This document shows, one piece after another, positions 39,163 through 47,355 of a stretch of DNA of 51,952 bases (its first letter is position 1; every line of letters starts with the position of its first letter). The position numbers and the translations under genes were made by a program. The notes below the pieces were generated by a model, which saw only the letters and a list, made by a program, of their open reading frames with translations, was not told the origin of the DNA and did no database searches. Source of the stretch: Burkholderiales bacterium (GTDB lineage: Bacteria > Pseudomonadota > Gammaproteobacteria > Burkholderiales > Burkholderiaceae_C); assembly GCA_026932425.1 (NCBI GenBank), contig JAIXKN010000089.1, positions 1 through 51,952 of the forward strand, read 5' to 3'.

Positions 39163-40329
39163 ATGAAGACGCCGATCTACCTCGATCATCACGCGACGAC
39201 GCCGCTCGATCCACGCGTGCTCGAGGGCATGCTGCCCTTCCTGCGCGAGCACTTCGGCAACGCCGCGAGCCGCAACCACGTCTTCGGCCGCAACGCCGCG
39301 GCGGCGGTCGAGGAGGCGCGCGAGCGCGTCGCGCAGGCCATCGGCGCGCGCTACGCGGAGATCGTCTTCACCGCGGGCGCAACCGAAGCGAACGCGCTGG
39401 CGCTGCTAGGCCTTGCAGAGGGCGAGGCTCCGGGGCATCTGGTGACGAGCGCGATCGAGCACCCTTCGGTGCTGGACAACGCGCGGCGGCTCGGGCGTGC
39501 CGGCTGGTCGATCACCGTGCTGCCGGTGGATCGCCACGGCCGCGTCGGCCCCGAGGACGTGCGCGCGGCGCTGACGCCGCACACGCGCCTGGTCTCGGTG
39601 ATGGCCGCCAACAACGAGATCGGCACGCTGCAGCCGCTGGCGGCCATCGGCGCCGTCGTGCGCGGGAGCGCTGCGCTCTTTCACGTCGACGCCACGCAGG
39701 CGCTGGGCCGCGTGCCCATCGACGTCGAGGCTTTGGGCATCGACCTGCTCTCGCTCTCCGCGCACAAGGCCTACGGCCCCAAGGGCGTGGGTGCGCTCTA
39801 CCGGCGCCGGCGTCCGCGGCGCGTGATGCTCGGTCCGCTCTTCGAAGGCGGTGGCCAGGAGGACGGGCTGCGCCCGGGTACGCAGAACGTGCCGGGCATC
39901 GTCGGCATGGGGCTGGCGTGCGAGCTTGCGGTGTCCGAGATGCCGACCGAGCGCCCACGCCTGCTCGCGTTGCGGCGGCGCCTGCAGGCGCGGCTGGTAC
40001 GCGAACTCGACGGGCTTGCGCTCAACGGCCACCCCGAGGAGCGCCTCGCCGGCAGCCTGCACCTGAGCATCGCAGGCGTCGAGCCCGATGCGTTGCTGCT
40101 CGGGCTGCAGGACGTGGCCGTCTCCGCCGGCTCGGCCTGCTCGACCGGCGCCGTCAAGCCCTCTTACGTGCTGCAGGCGATTGCTGCTGCAGACACGACA
40201 GGCGCCGCACAGGCGCAGCAGGTCGCGGCGCTGCGCCTGTGCGTCGGCCGTTTCAACACCGAGGACGAGATCGACCGCGCCGCGCAGCGCATCGTCGAGC
40301 GCGTGCGGGTCTTGCGCCAGGCAGCCTGA
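39163..40329 (+). CDS. Cysteine desulfurase (IscS/NifS-like)
   Basis: 388 residues, PLP enzyme that takes sulfur from cysteine. Starts with YLDHHATTPLDPRV, PLP-binding Lys202 in SLSAHKAYGPKG, and the catalytic persulfide Cys326 in SAGSACSTGAVKPS. Lengths of the active-site loop are IscS-like (group I). No iscU, iscA, hscBA or fdx neighbours are present, so it is not the housekeeping isc operon copy; it could feed tRNA thiolation or another sulfur acceptor. It begins 21 bases after the lactamase/META gene on the same strand. Confidence 0.9.
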   Translation: MKTPIYLDHHATTPLDPRVLEGMLPFLREHFGNAASRNHVFGRNAAAAVEEARERVAQAIGARYAEIVFTAGATEANALALLGLAEGEAPGHLVTSAIEHPSVLDNARRLGRAGWSITVLPVDRHGRVGPEDVRAALTPHTRLVSVMAANNEIGTLQPLAAIGAVVRGSAALFHVDATQALGRVPIDVEALGIDLLSLSAHKAYGPKGVGALYRRRRPRRVMLGPLFEGGGQEDGLRPGTQNVPGIVGMGLACELAVSEMPTERPRLLALRRRLQARLVRELDGLALNGHPEERLAGSLHLSIAGVEPDALLLGLQDVAVSAGSACSTGAVKPSYVLQAIAAADTTGAAQAQQVAALRLCVGRFNTEDEIDRAAQRIVERVRVLRQAA

Positions 40330-40480
40330 ACGGGCTGAGCGGTTTTCACGACCTGCCGCCTGAGCCGCGGCGCGGTTGACGCAACGCAAGACTTCGGCCC
40401 GACCCGATGGCGCCAGCGCGCGCCGCGTTGCATGGTTGCGCGTTGCTGTTCCGGCACGCCACGAGGACGAGGCCCCGACG
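40330..40480. other. Intergenic region before the reductase operon
   Basis: 151 bases. TTGACG at 40377 resembles a -35, but no matching -10 stands out. GCAACGC near 40382 and two GCGTTGC copies around 40424-40445 form inverted/direct repeats that could be an operator. No gene. Confidence 0.4.
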
Positions 40481-42475
40481 ATGAGCGAGAACGCGAACCC
40501 AATGGCCGCAGGGCCGAACCCGGCGCTGCGCCGCCTCTTCGAACCCGCCCAGTGGGGCAAGCTGAAGACGCGCAACCGCATCAAGTACGGCTCCTGCTGC
40601 ATCTCCAACTACAACAACCGCGACGGCACGCACACCATCCGCGAGTTCGCGCGCACGCAGGTCATCGCCGGCACCGGCTGCGGCATCATCACCAACCAGG
40701 GCGCCTACCCCGACCCGCTGGGCGAGGGCAAGGGCTACTTCCGCCAGGTGGCGATCCACGACGACAGCGCGATCCCCGGCTTCGAGAAGATCGCCGGCTA
40801 CATCCACGAGGCCGGCGCCATCGCCGTGCAGCAGATCCTGCATGCGGGGCGCTACGGCGGCATCGACCTCGGCTACTGCCTGCAGCCCTCGATCGTGCCG
40901 CAGACGCTGCCGCACTTCCGTCCGCCGCGCGAGATCACCAAGGAGCAGATCAAGGTCACGATCCGGCAGCACGCCGACGCCGCGCGCCGCGCGCTGCGCG
41001 CGGGCTTCGACGCCACGGAGATCACCAGCTTCATGGGCTACCTGCTGGCGACCTTCAACTCCAAGTTCACCAACCGCCGCACCGACGAGTACGGCGGCTC
41101 GGTGAGGAACCGCGGGCGCTTCATGTGCGAGCTGATCGACGCGATCAAGCAGGTGCAGGGCGACGCGCCGCTGGTCGTGCGCCTGAACGGCAACGAGCTG
41201 ATGGACCAGTGGGGCGGCAACACCGAAGACGAGTGCTTCGAGCTGATGCAGCTCGCCGCCGAGCACGGCGTCGACATGATCAGCGTCACCGTGGGCTGGC
41301 AGGAGGCGCCCGAGTCTTCGATCGGCCGCGACGTGCCGCCGGGCTACTGGAACCGACTGGCCGCGCGCGCCAAGCAGCTGCTGCCAAACACCATCATCGC
41401 CTTCGGCAACCGCCTGCCCGATCCACGCACGGCCGCCGAGTGCATCGAGAAGGGCGAGTTCGACTTCTGGGAGGTGTGCCGGCCGATGCTTGCCGACCCC
41501 GAGCTCGTGCACAAGGCGCAGGCCGGCAAGATGCACCTGGTGCGGCGCTGCATCGGCTCGCTGAACTGCCTCTCGCGGCTCTTCCGCGACCTGCCCTACA
41601 CCTGCACGCGCAACCCCGAGCTCGGCCACGAGTACGACCCGGCCTACCAGATCACGCCGGCGGTGATGCCCAAGAAGATCATGGTCATCGGCGCCGGGCC
41701 TTCGGGCATGGAGTGCGCGATCACCGCCAAGCGCCGCGGCCACGACGTCGTCGTCTTCGAGCGCGGCCCCGCGATCGGCGGCGCCTTGGCCGGCTACGCG
41801 AAGAACGACCTCGCCAACAGCGACGACCTGCTGAGTGTCGTCGACTACTACCGCAACATGGCCGAGGCGCTGAACATCGAGGTGCGCTGCAACACCACGC
41901 TGGACTTGAAGGCCATGCGCAGCATGCTGCACCAGTTCGACGTCGCGGTGATCGCCACCGGCGCGCGCGTGGACGGCCTGCTGCTGCCCGAGTGCACGCA
42001 GCCCGGGTTGCTCGTCGACGCGATCGAGCTGGCCACCGGCAAGGTCGAAGCCGGTGCGCGCGTGGTCGTGCTCGGCGGCGGCAAGATCGGCCTGACGCTG
42101 GCCGAATCGCTCAAGCGCAACCACGGCCGCGAGGTGACGATTGTCGAGACCGAGAAGCGCATCGCCGGCGACGTCATGCCCTCGTTCAAGTGGCGGCACA
42201 CGGCGTGGATCGAGGAGCTCGGCATCCCCACGCACACCGGCGCCAAGATCCTCGCGATCGGCGAGGGCGGCGTGAAGTTCCGCGATGCGCAGGGGCAGGA
42301 GCAGTTCCTGCCGGCCGACACGGTGGTCGCGGCGGTCGCGCGGCGGCCCAACCAGGAGCTCTTCCACGAGCTGGAGTGGATGATCGACGAGGTGCACGGC
42401 TGCGGCGACGCGCTGGTGCCGCGCGGGCTGACGCAGGCGATCCACGATGGCTTCCGCCTTGGCGCCCGCATCTGA
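40481..42475 (+). CDS. OYE/FAD bifunctional reductase (2,4-dienoyl-CoA reductase / dimethylglycine-demethylase-like)
   Basis: 664 residues. An N-terminal Old-Yellow-Enzyme TIM barrel binds FMN (IKYGSCCIS near residue 30, QQILHAGRYGG near 120); a linker carries the iron-sulfur site; a C-terminal FAD domain has VIGAGPSGMECA (~400) and a NAD(P) fold VLGGGKIGLTLAE (~528). This is the architecture of dienoyl-CoA reductase, trimethylamine dehydrogenase and related demethylases. The four-Cys site C-x2-C-x2-C-x12-C reads CIGSLNC...C: Cys357, Ser360, Cys363, Cys375, so the second ligand is Ser. The start at 40481 was chosen over 40376. The next gene overlaps by 29 bases. Substrate unknown. Confidence 0.85.
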   Translation: MSENANPMAAGPNPALRRLFEPAQWGKLKTRNRIKYGSCCISNYNNRDGTHTIREFARTQVIAGTGCGIITNQGAYPDPLGEGKGYFRQVAIHDDSAIPGFEKIAGYIHEAGAIAVQQILHAGRYGGIDLGYCLQPSIVPQTLPHFRPPREITKEQIKVTIRQHADAARRALRAGFDATEITSFMGYLLATFNSKFTNRRTDEYGGSVRNRGRFMCELIDAIKQVQGDAPLVVRLNGNELMDQWGGNTEDECFELMQLAAEHGVDMISVTVGWQEAPESSIGRDVPPGYWNRLAARAKQLLPNTIIAFGNRLPDPRTAAECIEKGEFDFWEVCRPMLADPELVHKAQAGKMHLVRRCIGSLNCLSRLFRDLPYTCTRNPELGHEYDPAYQITPAVMPKKIMVIGAGPSGMECAITAKRRGHDVVVFERGPAIGGALAGYAKNDLANSDDLLSVVDYYRNMAEALNIEVRCNTTLDLKAMRSMLHQFDVAVIATGARVDGLLLPECTQPGLLVDAIELATGKVEAGARVVVLGGGKIGLTLAESLKRNHGREVTIVETEKRIAGDVMPSFKWRHTAWIEELGIPTHTGAKILAIGEGGVKFRDAQGQEQFLPADTVVAAVARRPNQELFHELEWMIDEVHGCGDALVPRGLTQAIHDGFRLGARI

Positions 42476-42926
42476 GGCGCTGGCCACGCCGGCCGTGCTC
42501 GTCGCGCAGGACGCCGCGGCCTGGGACGACCTGCCCGGCTGGCGCGCGCTGCTGCAGCGCCACGAGTCGCTGTTCGCGCCCTGGGTCGAGGGTGGGGCTA
42601 TCGGCCTCGTCGAGCGCGCGGTGGCGGATGCCGGCGCGGGCCGCATGCTCGTGTGGGTGCGCATGGGGGGTGCGACGCAGGTGCAGTGGCGTGACTACCG
42701 CGGCTTCGCCGATTGCGGCGTCGCCGTGCTCTTCGTCGCACAGCCCGGGGCGCTGGCCGCGGTGCACGCGCGCCTGCACGACAACGCGCTCGGGCAGATG
42801 AAGCTGCAGCTGCGCCAGGGCGGCATGCTGCTCTACGTCCTGGTGGCCAAGGCGCAGCTTCTGGACGAGGGCTTCGAGGATTTCCTCGAGTCGCTGGGCC
42901 TGGCCTTCATGGGGGCCTGCCGATGA
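42447..42926 (+). CDS. Unknown protein encoded in the reductase operon
   Basis: 159 residues, soluble, no signal peptide. It overlaps the end of the reductase by 29 bases and its stop overlaps the next start (ATGA), so it is translated with both. N-terminal ~25 residues are Ala/Pro-rich; the middle has RMLVWVRMGGATQVQWRDY, the C-terminal third MKLQLRQGGMLLYVLVAKAQLLDEGFEDFLESLGL. Amphipathic strands and helices alternate; no cofactor motif is visible. I do not recognise a family. The overlap with a redox enzyme suggests an accessory or electron-transfer-related role, which is inference. Confidence 0.72.
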   Translation: MASALAPASEALATPAVLVAQDAAAWDDLPGWRALLQRHESLFAPWVEGGAIGLVERAVADAGAGRMLVWVRMGGATQVQWRDYRGFADCGVAVLFVAQPGALAAVHARLHDNALGQMKLQLRQGGMLLYVLVAKAQLLDEGFEDFLESLGLAFMGACR

Positions 42927-43579
42927 TCTTCGAGAATCCGGCGGGCGCCCCGGAGCTGGCCTGCAATGCCTGCGGCTGCCGCTGGTTCGACCGCATGAGC
43001 GGCGCCTGCTACGAGTGCGGCGAGACCGTGCCGCAGGCCGACATCGACGCCTACCGCGAGGCGCTGCGCGTCTTCCACGAACGCAAGGGCATCCAGGCCA
43101 ACGCCGCCGACAAGGAGCGACAGATGAGCGAACGCTGGTTCGAGGACTATGTGCCCGGTGCCGTGCACGAACTGGGCACGGTGACGCTGGACACCGGGGA
43201 GCTGCTCGAGTTCGCGCGCCGCTACGACCCGCAGCCGATCCACACCGACCCCGAGCTCGCCGCGCGCGGGCCATTCGGCGGGCTGATTGCCAGCGGCTGG
43301 CAGACCTGCGGACTGATGATGCGGCTCTACGCGGTGAACTATCTCTCGCCGGTCTCGAGCGTGGCCTCGCCGGGCATGGAGTCGCTGCGCTGGCCGAACC
43401 CGGTGCGCCCGGGCGACACGCTCTCGGTGCGCGTCACGGTGCAGGAGGCGCGGGTCTCGAAGAGCAGGCCCGACCGCGGCATCGTGCGCTCGCTCGTGGA
43501 GGTCTTCAACCAGCGCGGCGAGCCGGTGATGACGATGGACGCCGCCAACGTGATCCTCTGCCGACCGCCGGGGCACTGA
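42923..43579 (+). CDS. Zinc-ribbon/MaoC-hydratase fusion
   Basis: 218 residues. Residues ~10-35 hold a four-Cys ribbon, ACNACGCRWFDRMSGACYECGE (C-x2-C and C-x2-C pairs), followed by a helix to ~60. From residue 68 a MaoC-type (R)-enoyl-CoA hydratase begins (MSERWFEDYVPG), with the hydratase signature YDPQPIHTDPELAARGPFGG near 115. An in-frame ATG at 43124 has AAGGAG six bases upstream, so a 151-residue MaoC form may be made in addition to the full-length fusion. The 42923 start overlaps the upstream stop (ATGA). Function: hydration of an enoyl-CoA; role of the ribbon unknown. Confidence 0.8.
   Translation: MIFENPAGAPELACNACGCRWFDRMSGACYECGETVPQADIDAYREALRVFHERKGIQANAADKERQMSERWFEDYVPGAVHELGTVTLDTGELLEFARRYDPQPIHTDPELAARGPFGGLIASGWQTCGLMMRLYAVNYLSPVSSVASPGMESLRWPNPVRPGDTLSVRVTVQEARVSKSRPDRGIVRSLVEVFNQRGEPVMTMDAANVILCRPPGH
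43112..43126 (+). promoter_or_regulatory. Internal ribosome-binding site and ATG inside the zinc-ribbon/MaoC gene
   Basis: AAGGAG (43112-43117) followed by a six-base spacer and ATG at 43124-43126, in frame with the longer gene. This is as good as any start in the window and coincides with the usual first residues of MaoC proteins. A second, shorter product is likely; which start dominates is not decidable here. Confidence 0.6.
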
Positions 43580-43674
43580 AGCGCCCGGGGCGGGGCGCAG
43601 GGAGCGCCGGGGCCGGCCTGTCCCGCAGGCGGCGGCTCGGCTGTGGCTGGGCAAGCCCGGGATAATGGCGGCTC

Positions 43675-44586
43675 ATGCACCTGCTGATCCCGTTTGCCGC
43701 GCCGCTGTCCGATGCCGGACGGCGGGCGCTGGCGGGTCTGCGCCTGCCGAACCTGCAGGCGCTGCTGGCGGGTCGCCGCGGCGAGCGCGACGAGGGCGAC
43801 GAGTATTCGCTCTCGCCGCCGCACGAGCGTGCGCTCGCCCGTGCCTGGGGCTGGGCCGGCGCCGACGGGCTGCTGCCTTTTGCCGCCGAGCAGGCGCGTG
43901 CGCTCGAGCTGGACCCGGGCGACCTCGCCTGGGGCCTGCTGACGCCGGCGCACTGGCATGTGGGCACCGACCAGGTCAGCATGACCGACCCGCAGACGCT
44001 TGCGCTCGACGAAGCCGAATCGCACGCGTTCTACGAGGCGGTCGCGCCGCTGTTCACGAGCGAGGGCTTCCTCGTCCACTGGGGCACGCCGACGCAGTGG
44101 TTCGTCGCGCACGAGAGCCTGGCGCGGCTGCCGACGGCCTCGCTGGACCGCGTGATCGGCCGCAACGTCGACCGCTGGCTGCCCGAGGCGCCGGATTCCC
44201 GCTTGCTGCGCCGCCTGCACCACGAGGCGCAGATGCTGCTCTACACGCACCCGCTCAACGCCGAGCGCGAGAGCCGCGGGCTGCAGACCGTCAATGCGGT
44301 CTGGCTCAGCGGATGCGGGCCGGCGCAGCCGGTCGACCCGCAGGCGCGCGCGGCGGTGCAGGTGCATGCGCAGCTTCGCGGCCCTGCGCTCGCCGAGGAC
44401 TGGGAGCGCTGGTCGCAGGCCTGGTCAGCGCTCGACGTCGAGCTGCCGCGCTTGGCGCCAAGCCGCATCACGCTCTGCGGCGAGCGTTCGAGCTGGACGC
44501 TGGCGCTGCCGCCGCGCGGGCTGCTGCAGCGCTTCACCGCACGGCTCTCGGCGGTCGATCTCCTGCGCGAGCTGGAGTCCTTGTGA
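43675..44586 (+). CDS. RpfE-like / phosphoglycerate-mutase-related protein, recJ partner
   Basis: 303 residues, cytosolic, no signal peptide. Recognised mainly by its place directly before recJ and by the pattern GDLAWGLLTPAHWHVGTDQVSMTDP near residue 80-105 and QMLLYTHPLNAERESRGLQTVNAVWLSG near 180-210, features of proteins annotated RpfE or cofactor-independent phosphoglycerate-mutase-like in beta- and gammaproteobacteria. Catalytic metal ligands of iPGM are not obvious, so enzyme activity is unproven. recJ starts inside its stop codon (GTGA), so both are translationally coupled. Confidence 0.75.
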   Translation: MHLLIPFAAPLSDAGRRALAGLRLPNLQALLAGRRGERDEGDEYSLSPPHERALARAWGWAGADGLLPFAAEQARALELDPGDLAWGLLTPAHWHVGTDQVSMTDPQTLALDEAESHAFYEAVAPLFTSEGFLVHWGTPTQWFVAHESLARLPTASLDRVIGRNVDRWLPEAPDSRLLRRLHHEAQMLLYTHPLNAERESRGLQTVNAVWLSGCGPAQPVDPQARAAVQVHAQLRGPALAEDWERWSQAWSALDVELPRLAPSRITLCGERSSWTLALPPRGLLQRFTARLSAVDLLRELESL

Positions 44587-46334
44587 GCGTGGCTCGCGAC
44601 CCCGGGTCCGCGCCGCAGCGCATCGTCGTGCGCGACGTGCCGCCGCGCGTGTGCTTCGCGCTTGAGCAGGCCGGCGTGCACCCGCTGCTGGCGCGGCTGC
44701 TGGCGGCGCGCGGCGTGCGCGACGCCGCGGACCTGGACGACGGCCTGCAGCAGCTGCTGCCGCCGGCGGCGCTGCAGGGCGCCGAGGCCGCGGGTGCCTT
44801 GCTCGCCGACGCGATCGACGCGGGCCGGCGCATCTGCATCGTGGCCGACTACGACTGCGATGGCGCGACCGCCTGCGCGGTCGCGATCCGCGGGCTGGTC
44901 GCGCTCGGCGCCGTGCGCGATCGCCTCGCCTACGTCGTTCCCGACCGCGCGCGCCACGGCTACGGCCTGACGCCGGCGATCGTCGAACTCGCGCGGGCGC
45001 ATCGGCCCGACGTGCTGATGACGGTGGACAACGGCATTGCCAGCGTCGAGGGCGTCGCGCACGCGAAGGCGCTCGGGATGCAGGTGCTGGTGACCGACCA
45101 CCACCTGCCGGCGCTGCACGAGGGACGGGTTCTGCTGCCGCAGGCCGACGTCATCGTCAACCCCAACCAGCCCGGCTGCGGCTTTCAGAGCAAGGCGCTG
45201 GCCGGCGTCGGCGTGATGTTCTACGTGCTGCTGGCCGCGCGCGCGGAGCTGCGACGGCGCGGGCGTTTCGGCGCGCAGCAGCAGCCGCGGCTGGACGCGC
45301 TGCTCGATCTGGTCGCGCTGGGCACGGTCGCCGACGTCGTGCGGCTCGACGCCAACAACCGCCGCCTGGTCGCGCAGGGCCTGCGCCGCATCCGCGCCGG
45401 GCGCATGCAGCCGGGCATCGCCGCGCTGCTGGCGGTCGCGCGCCGCGAGCCGGCGCGCGCGACCGCGTTCGACTTCGGGTTCGCGCTCGGCCCGCGCCTG
45501 AACGCGGCCGGACGACTGGCCGACATGACGCTCGGCATCGAGTGCCTGCTGACCGACGACGCGCAGCGCGCTGCCGAGCTCGCGGCGCAGCTCGATGCGA
45601 TCAACCGCGAGCGCCGGGAGGTCGAGGACGGCATGCGCGAGCAGGCCGAAGCGACGCTGGCGATGCTCTCCGACGCGGCGGCCTTGCCGCCGGCGCTCGC
45701 GCTCTTCGACGAGGGCTTTCACGAGGGGGTCGTCGGCATCGTCGCCGGGCGGGTGAAGGACCGGCTGCATCGGCCGAGCTTCGTCTTCGCGCGCGGCGCG
45801 GACGGGCATCTCAAGGGTTCGGGGCGCTCGATCCCGGGCTTTCACCTGCGCGACGCGCTGGACCTCGTCGCCAAGCGCCACCCGGGGCTGCTGCTGCGCT
45901 TCGGCGGTCATGCGATGGCCGCCGGCGCGACGATTGCCGCCGGGCACTTCGATGCCTTCGCCGCGGCGCTGGTGCAGGTCGCCGGCGAATGGCTCGACGC
46001 GGCCACGCTGACGCGCACGGTGCGCACCGACGGGTCGCTTCCCGTCGAGTGGTTCAACGCCGAGACCGCGCTGCTGCTGGACGCGCAGGTCTGGGGCCAG
46101 GGCTTCGAGGCGCCGCTCTTCCTCGACGAGGTGCAGGTCCTGCAGCAACGCCTGGTCGGCGAGAAGCACCTGAAACTGCGGCTGCGCGTGCAGGGGGGAA
46201 GCCCGCGCGAGGCGATCTGGTTCGGCCGCGTCGACCCGCTGCCCGAGCGCGCGCAACTGGCCTACCGGCTTGCTCTCGACGAGTGGAACGGCCAGTCGCG
46301 CGTGCAGATGGTCGTGCAGGCGATGGCAGGCTGA
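44583..46334 (+). CDS. recJ: Single-stranded-DNA exonuclease RecJ
   Basis: 583 residues from the GTG at 44583 overlapping the upstream stop. 5'-3' ssDNA exonuclease of RecF recombination and base/mismatch repair. DHH-family metal motifs: VADYDCDGATACAVA near 85, MTVDNGIASVEG near 148, VTDHHLP near 170 (the DHH), LGTVADVVRLDANNR near 255, and in DHHA1 GRSIPGFHLRDAL with LRFGGHAMAAGAT near 440. The OB-fold region follows to the end. Length equals E. coli RecJ (577). Convergent with the SDR gene, gap 29 bases. Confidence 0.96.
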   Translation: MSVARDPGSAPQRIVVRDVPPRVCFALEQAGVHPLLARLLAARGVRDAADLDDGLQQLLPPAALQGAEAAGALLADAIDAGRRICIVADYDCDGATACAVAIRGLVALGAVRDRLAYVVPDRARHGYGLTPAIVELARAHRPDVLMTVDNGIASVEGVAHAKALGMQVLVTDHHLPALHEGRVLLPQADVIVNPNQPGCGFQSKALAGVGVMFYVLLAARAELRRRGRFGAQQQPRLDALLDLVALGTVADVVRLDANNRRLVAQGLRRIRAGRMQPGIAALLAVARREPARATAFDFGFALGPRLNAAGRLADMTLGIECLLTDDAQRAAELAAQLDAINRERREVEDGMREQAEATLAMLSDAAALPPALALFDEGFHEGVVGIVAGRVKDRLHRPSFVFARGADGHLKGSGRSIPGFHLRDALDLVAKRHPGLLLRFGGHAMAAGATIAAGHFDAFAAALVQVAGEWLDAATLTRTVRTDGSLPVEWFNAETALLLDAQVWGQGFEAPLFLDEVQVLQQRLVGEKHLKLRLRVQGGSPREAIWFGRVDPLPERAQLAYRLALDEWNGQSRVQMVVQAMAG

Positions 46335-46363
46335 GGACGCCTGCACGCCCGCACCGCGCCCGC

Positions 46364-47113
46364 TCAGCGCGTCAGGTAGCCGCCGTCCACCGGCACGTAG
46401 GCGCCGGTGACGAAGGACGCTGCCGGCGAGCTCAGCCAGAGCGTGAGCTCGGCGACCTCCTCAGGACGCCCCAGGCGCCCGATCGGGTGCAGCGAGACGA
46501 GCATCGCGTTGGTTGCCGCGTCGGCCTCGAGGCCGGCGATCAGCGGCGTGTGGATGAAGCCCGGACCGACGGCATTGACGCGCAGGCCCTGCGCTGCGTA
46601 CTCCATTGCGGCGGTCTTGGTCAGCCCGAGGACGCCGTGCTTGGCGGCGACATAGGCCGGCGCGGTGGCGAAGCCCACGGCGCCCAGGATCGACGCCATG
46701 TTGACGATCGCACCGCCGCCGCCCTTCAGCATGCGCGGGATCTGCGCCTTCATGCAGAAGAAGACGCCGCTTAGGTTGATGTCGATGACCTGGCGCCAGC
46801 CCTCGATCGAATAGTCGCCGGTCAGCGCCGCCTCGCCGCCGATGCCGGCGTTGTTGCACGCGATGTCCAAGCGCCCGTAGCGCTCGACCGCGGCCGCGGC
46901 CAGCGCCTCGCAGGCCGCCGGGTCGGCGACGTTGGCCGCGAAGAAGCTGGCGGTGCCGCCGGCGGCGCGGATCTGGGCCACGGTCTCCTCGCCGCCCGGA
47001 GCCGCGAGGTCGGAAACCAGCACCGACGCGCCTTCGCGCGCGTACGCCAGCGCCACGGCACGCCCGATGCCCGAGCCGGCGCCGGTGACGATGGCAACCT
47101 TGTTCTTCAGCAT
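46364..47113 (-). CDS. Short-chain dehydrogenase/reductase (SDR)
   Basis: 249 residues from the ATG at 47113, preceded by AAGGAG. Classical SDR: nucleotide-binding VTGAGSGIGRAVALAYAREG (~10-29), ACNNAGIGG near 88, catalytic Ser in VNMASILGAVG (~140), Tyr-x-x-x-Lys in AYVAAKHGVLGLTKT (~155), and the C-terminal PEEVAELTLWLSSPAASFVTGAYVPVDGGY. The D residue after the second strand (VSDLAAPGG) favours NAD over NADP. Substrate unknown. The upstream region has two tandem AGGAGTAC copies and a CGGT-N3-ACCG inverted repeat. Confidence 0.92.
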   Translation of the reverse strand: MLKNKVAIVTGAGSGIGRAVALAYAREGASVLVSDLAAPGGEETVAQIRAAGGTASFFAANVADPAACEALAAAAVERYGRLDIACNNAGIGGEAALTGDYSIEGWRQVIDINLSGVFFCMKAQIPRMLKGGGGAIVNMASILGAVGFATAPAYVAAKHGVLGLTKTAAMEYAAQGLRVNAVGPGFIHTPLIAGLEADAATNAMLVSLHPIGRLGRPEEVAELTLWLSSPAASFVTGAYVPVDGGYLTR

Positions 47114-47355
47114 GCTTCTGTACTCCTTTCCGTACTCCTGCTTGTGGGTGAAAACGGTCGAACCGGTCATCTTCGCAGCTTCACAGCACTTGAGTCCGAT
47201 GCTCGGTCTTCGAGCCGGCGGGGGCGCGGCCTGCGTCCAGGGCCTTCGCGGCTTGCCAAGCCGCTGCCGCATGACGAGCTCGGCCGGACTCGGTGAAGAC
47301 CCGGAGCCGGCGGTCGCGGCGCGCAGGCTCACGCTGCGGCAAGATTCGATCCGTG
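47114..47355. promoter_or_regulatory. Divergent regulatory region with inverted repeat and tandem ribosome-binding-like repeats
   Basis: Read on the minus strand toward the SDR start there are two copies of AGGAGTACRGA twelve bases apart; only the one nearest the ATG is in good register. CGGTCGAACCG at 47155-47165 is an inverted repeat (CGGT/ACCG, three-base centre) of TetR-operator size. No -10/-35 pair is convincing; the rest of the 242 bases shows nothing. Confidence 0.45.

Noticed and set aside
42923-43123. Separate small zinc-ribbon gene ending before MaoC
   Set aside because: There is no stop codon between the ribbon and the MaoC domain; a fusion with an internal start explains it better.
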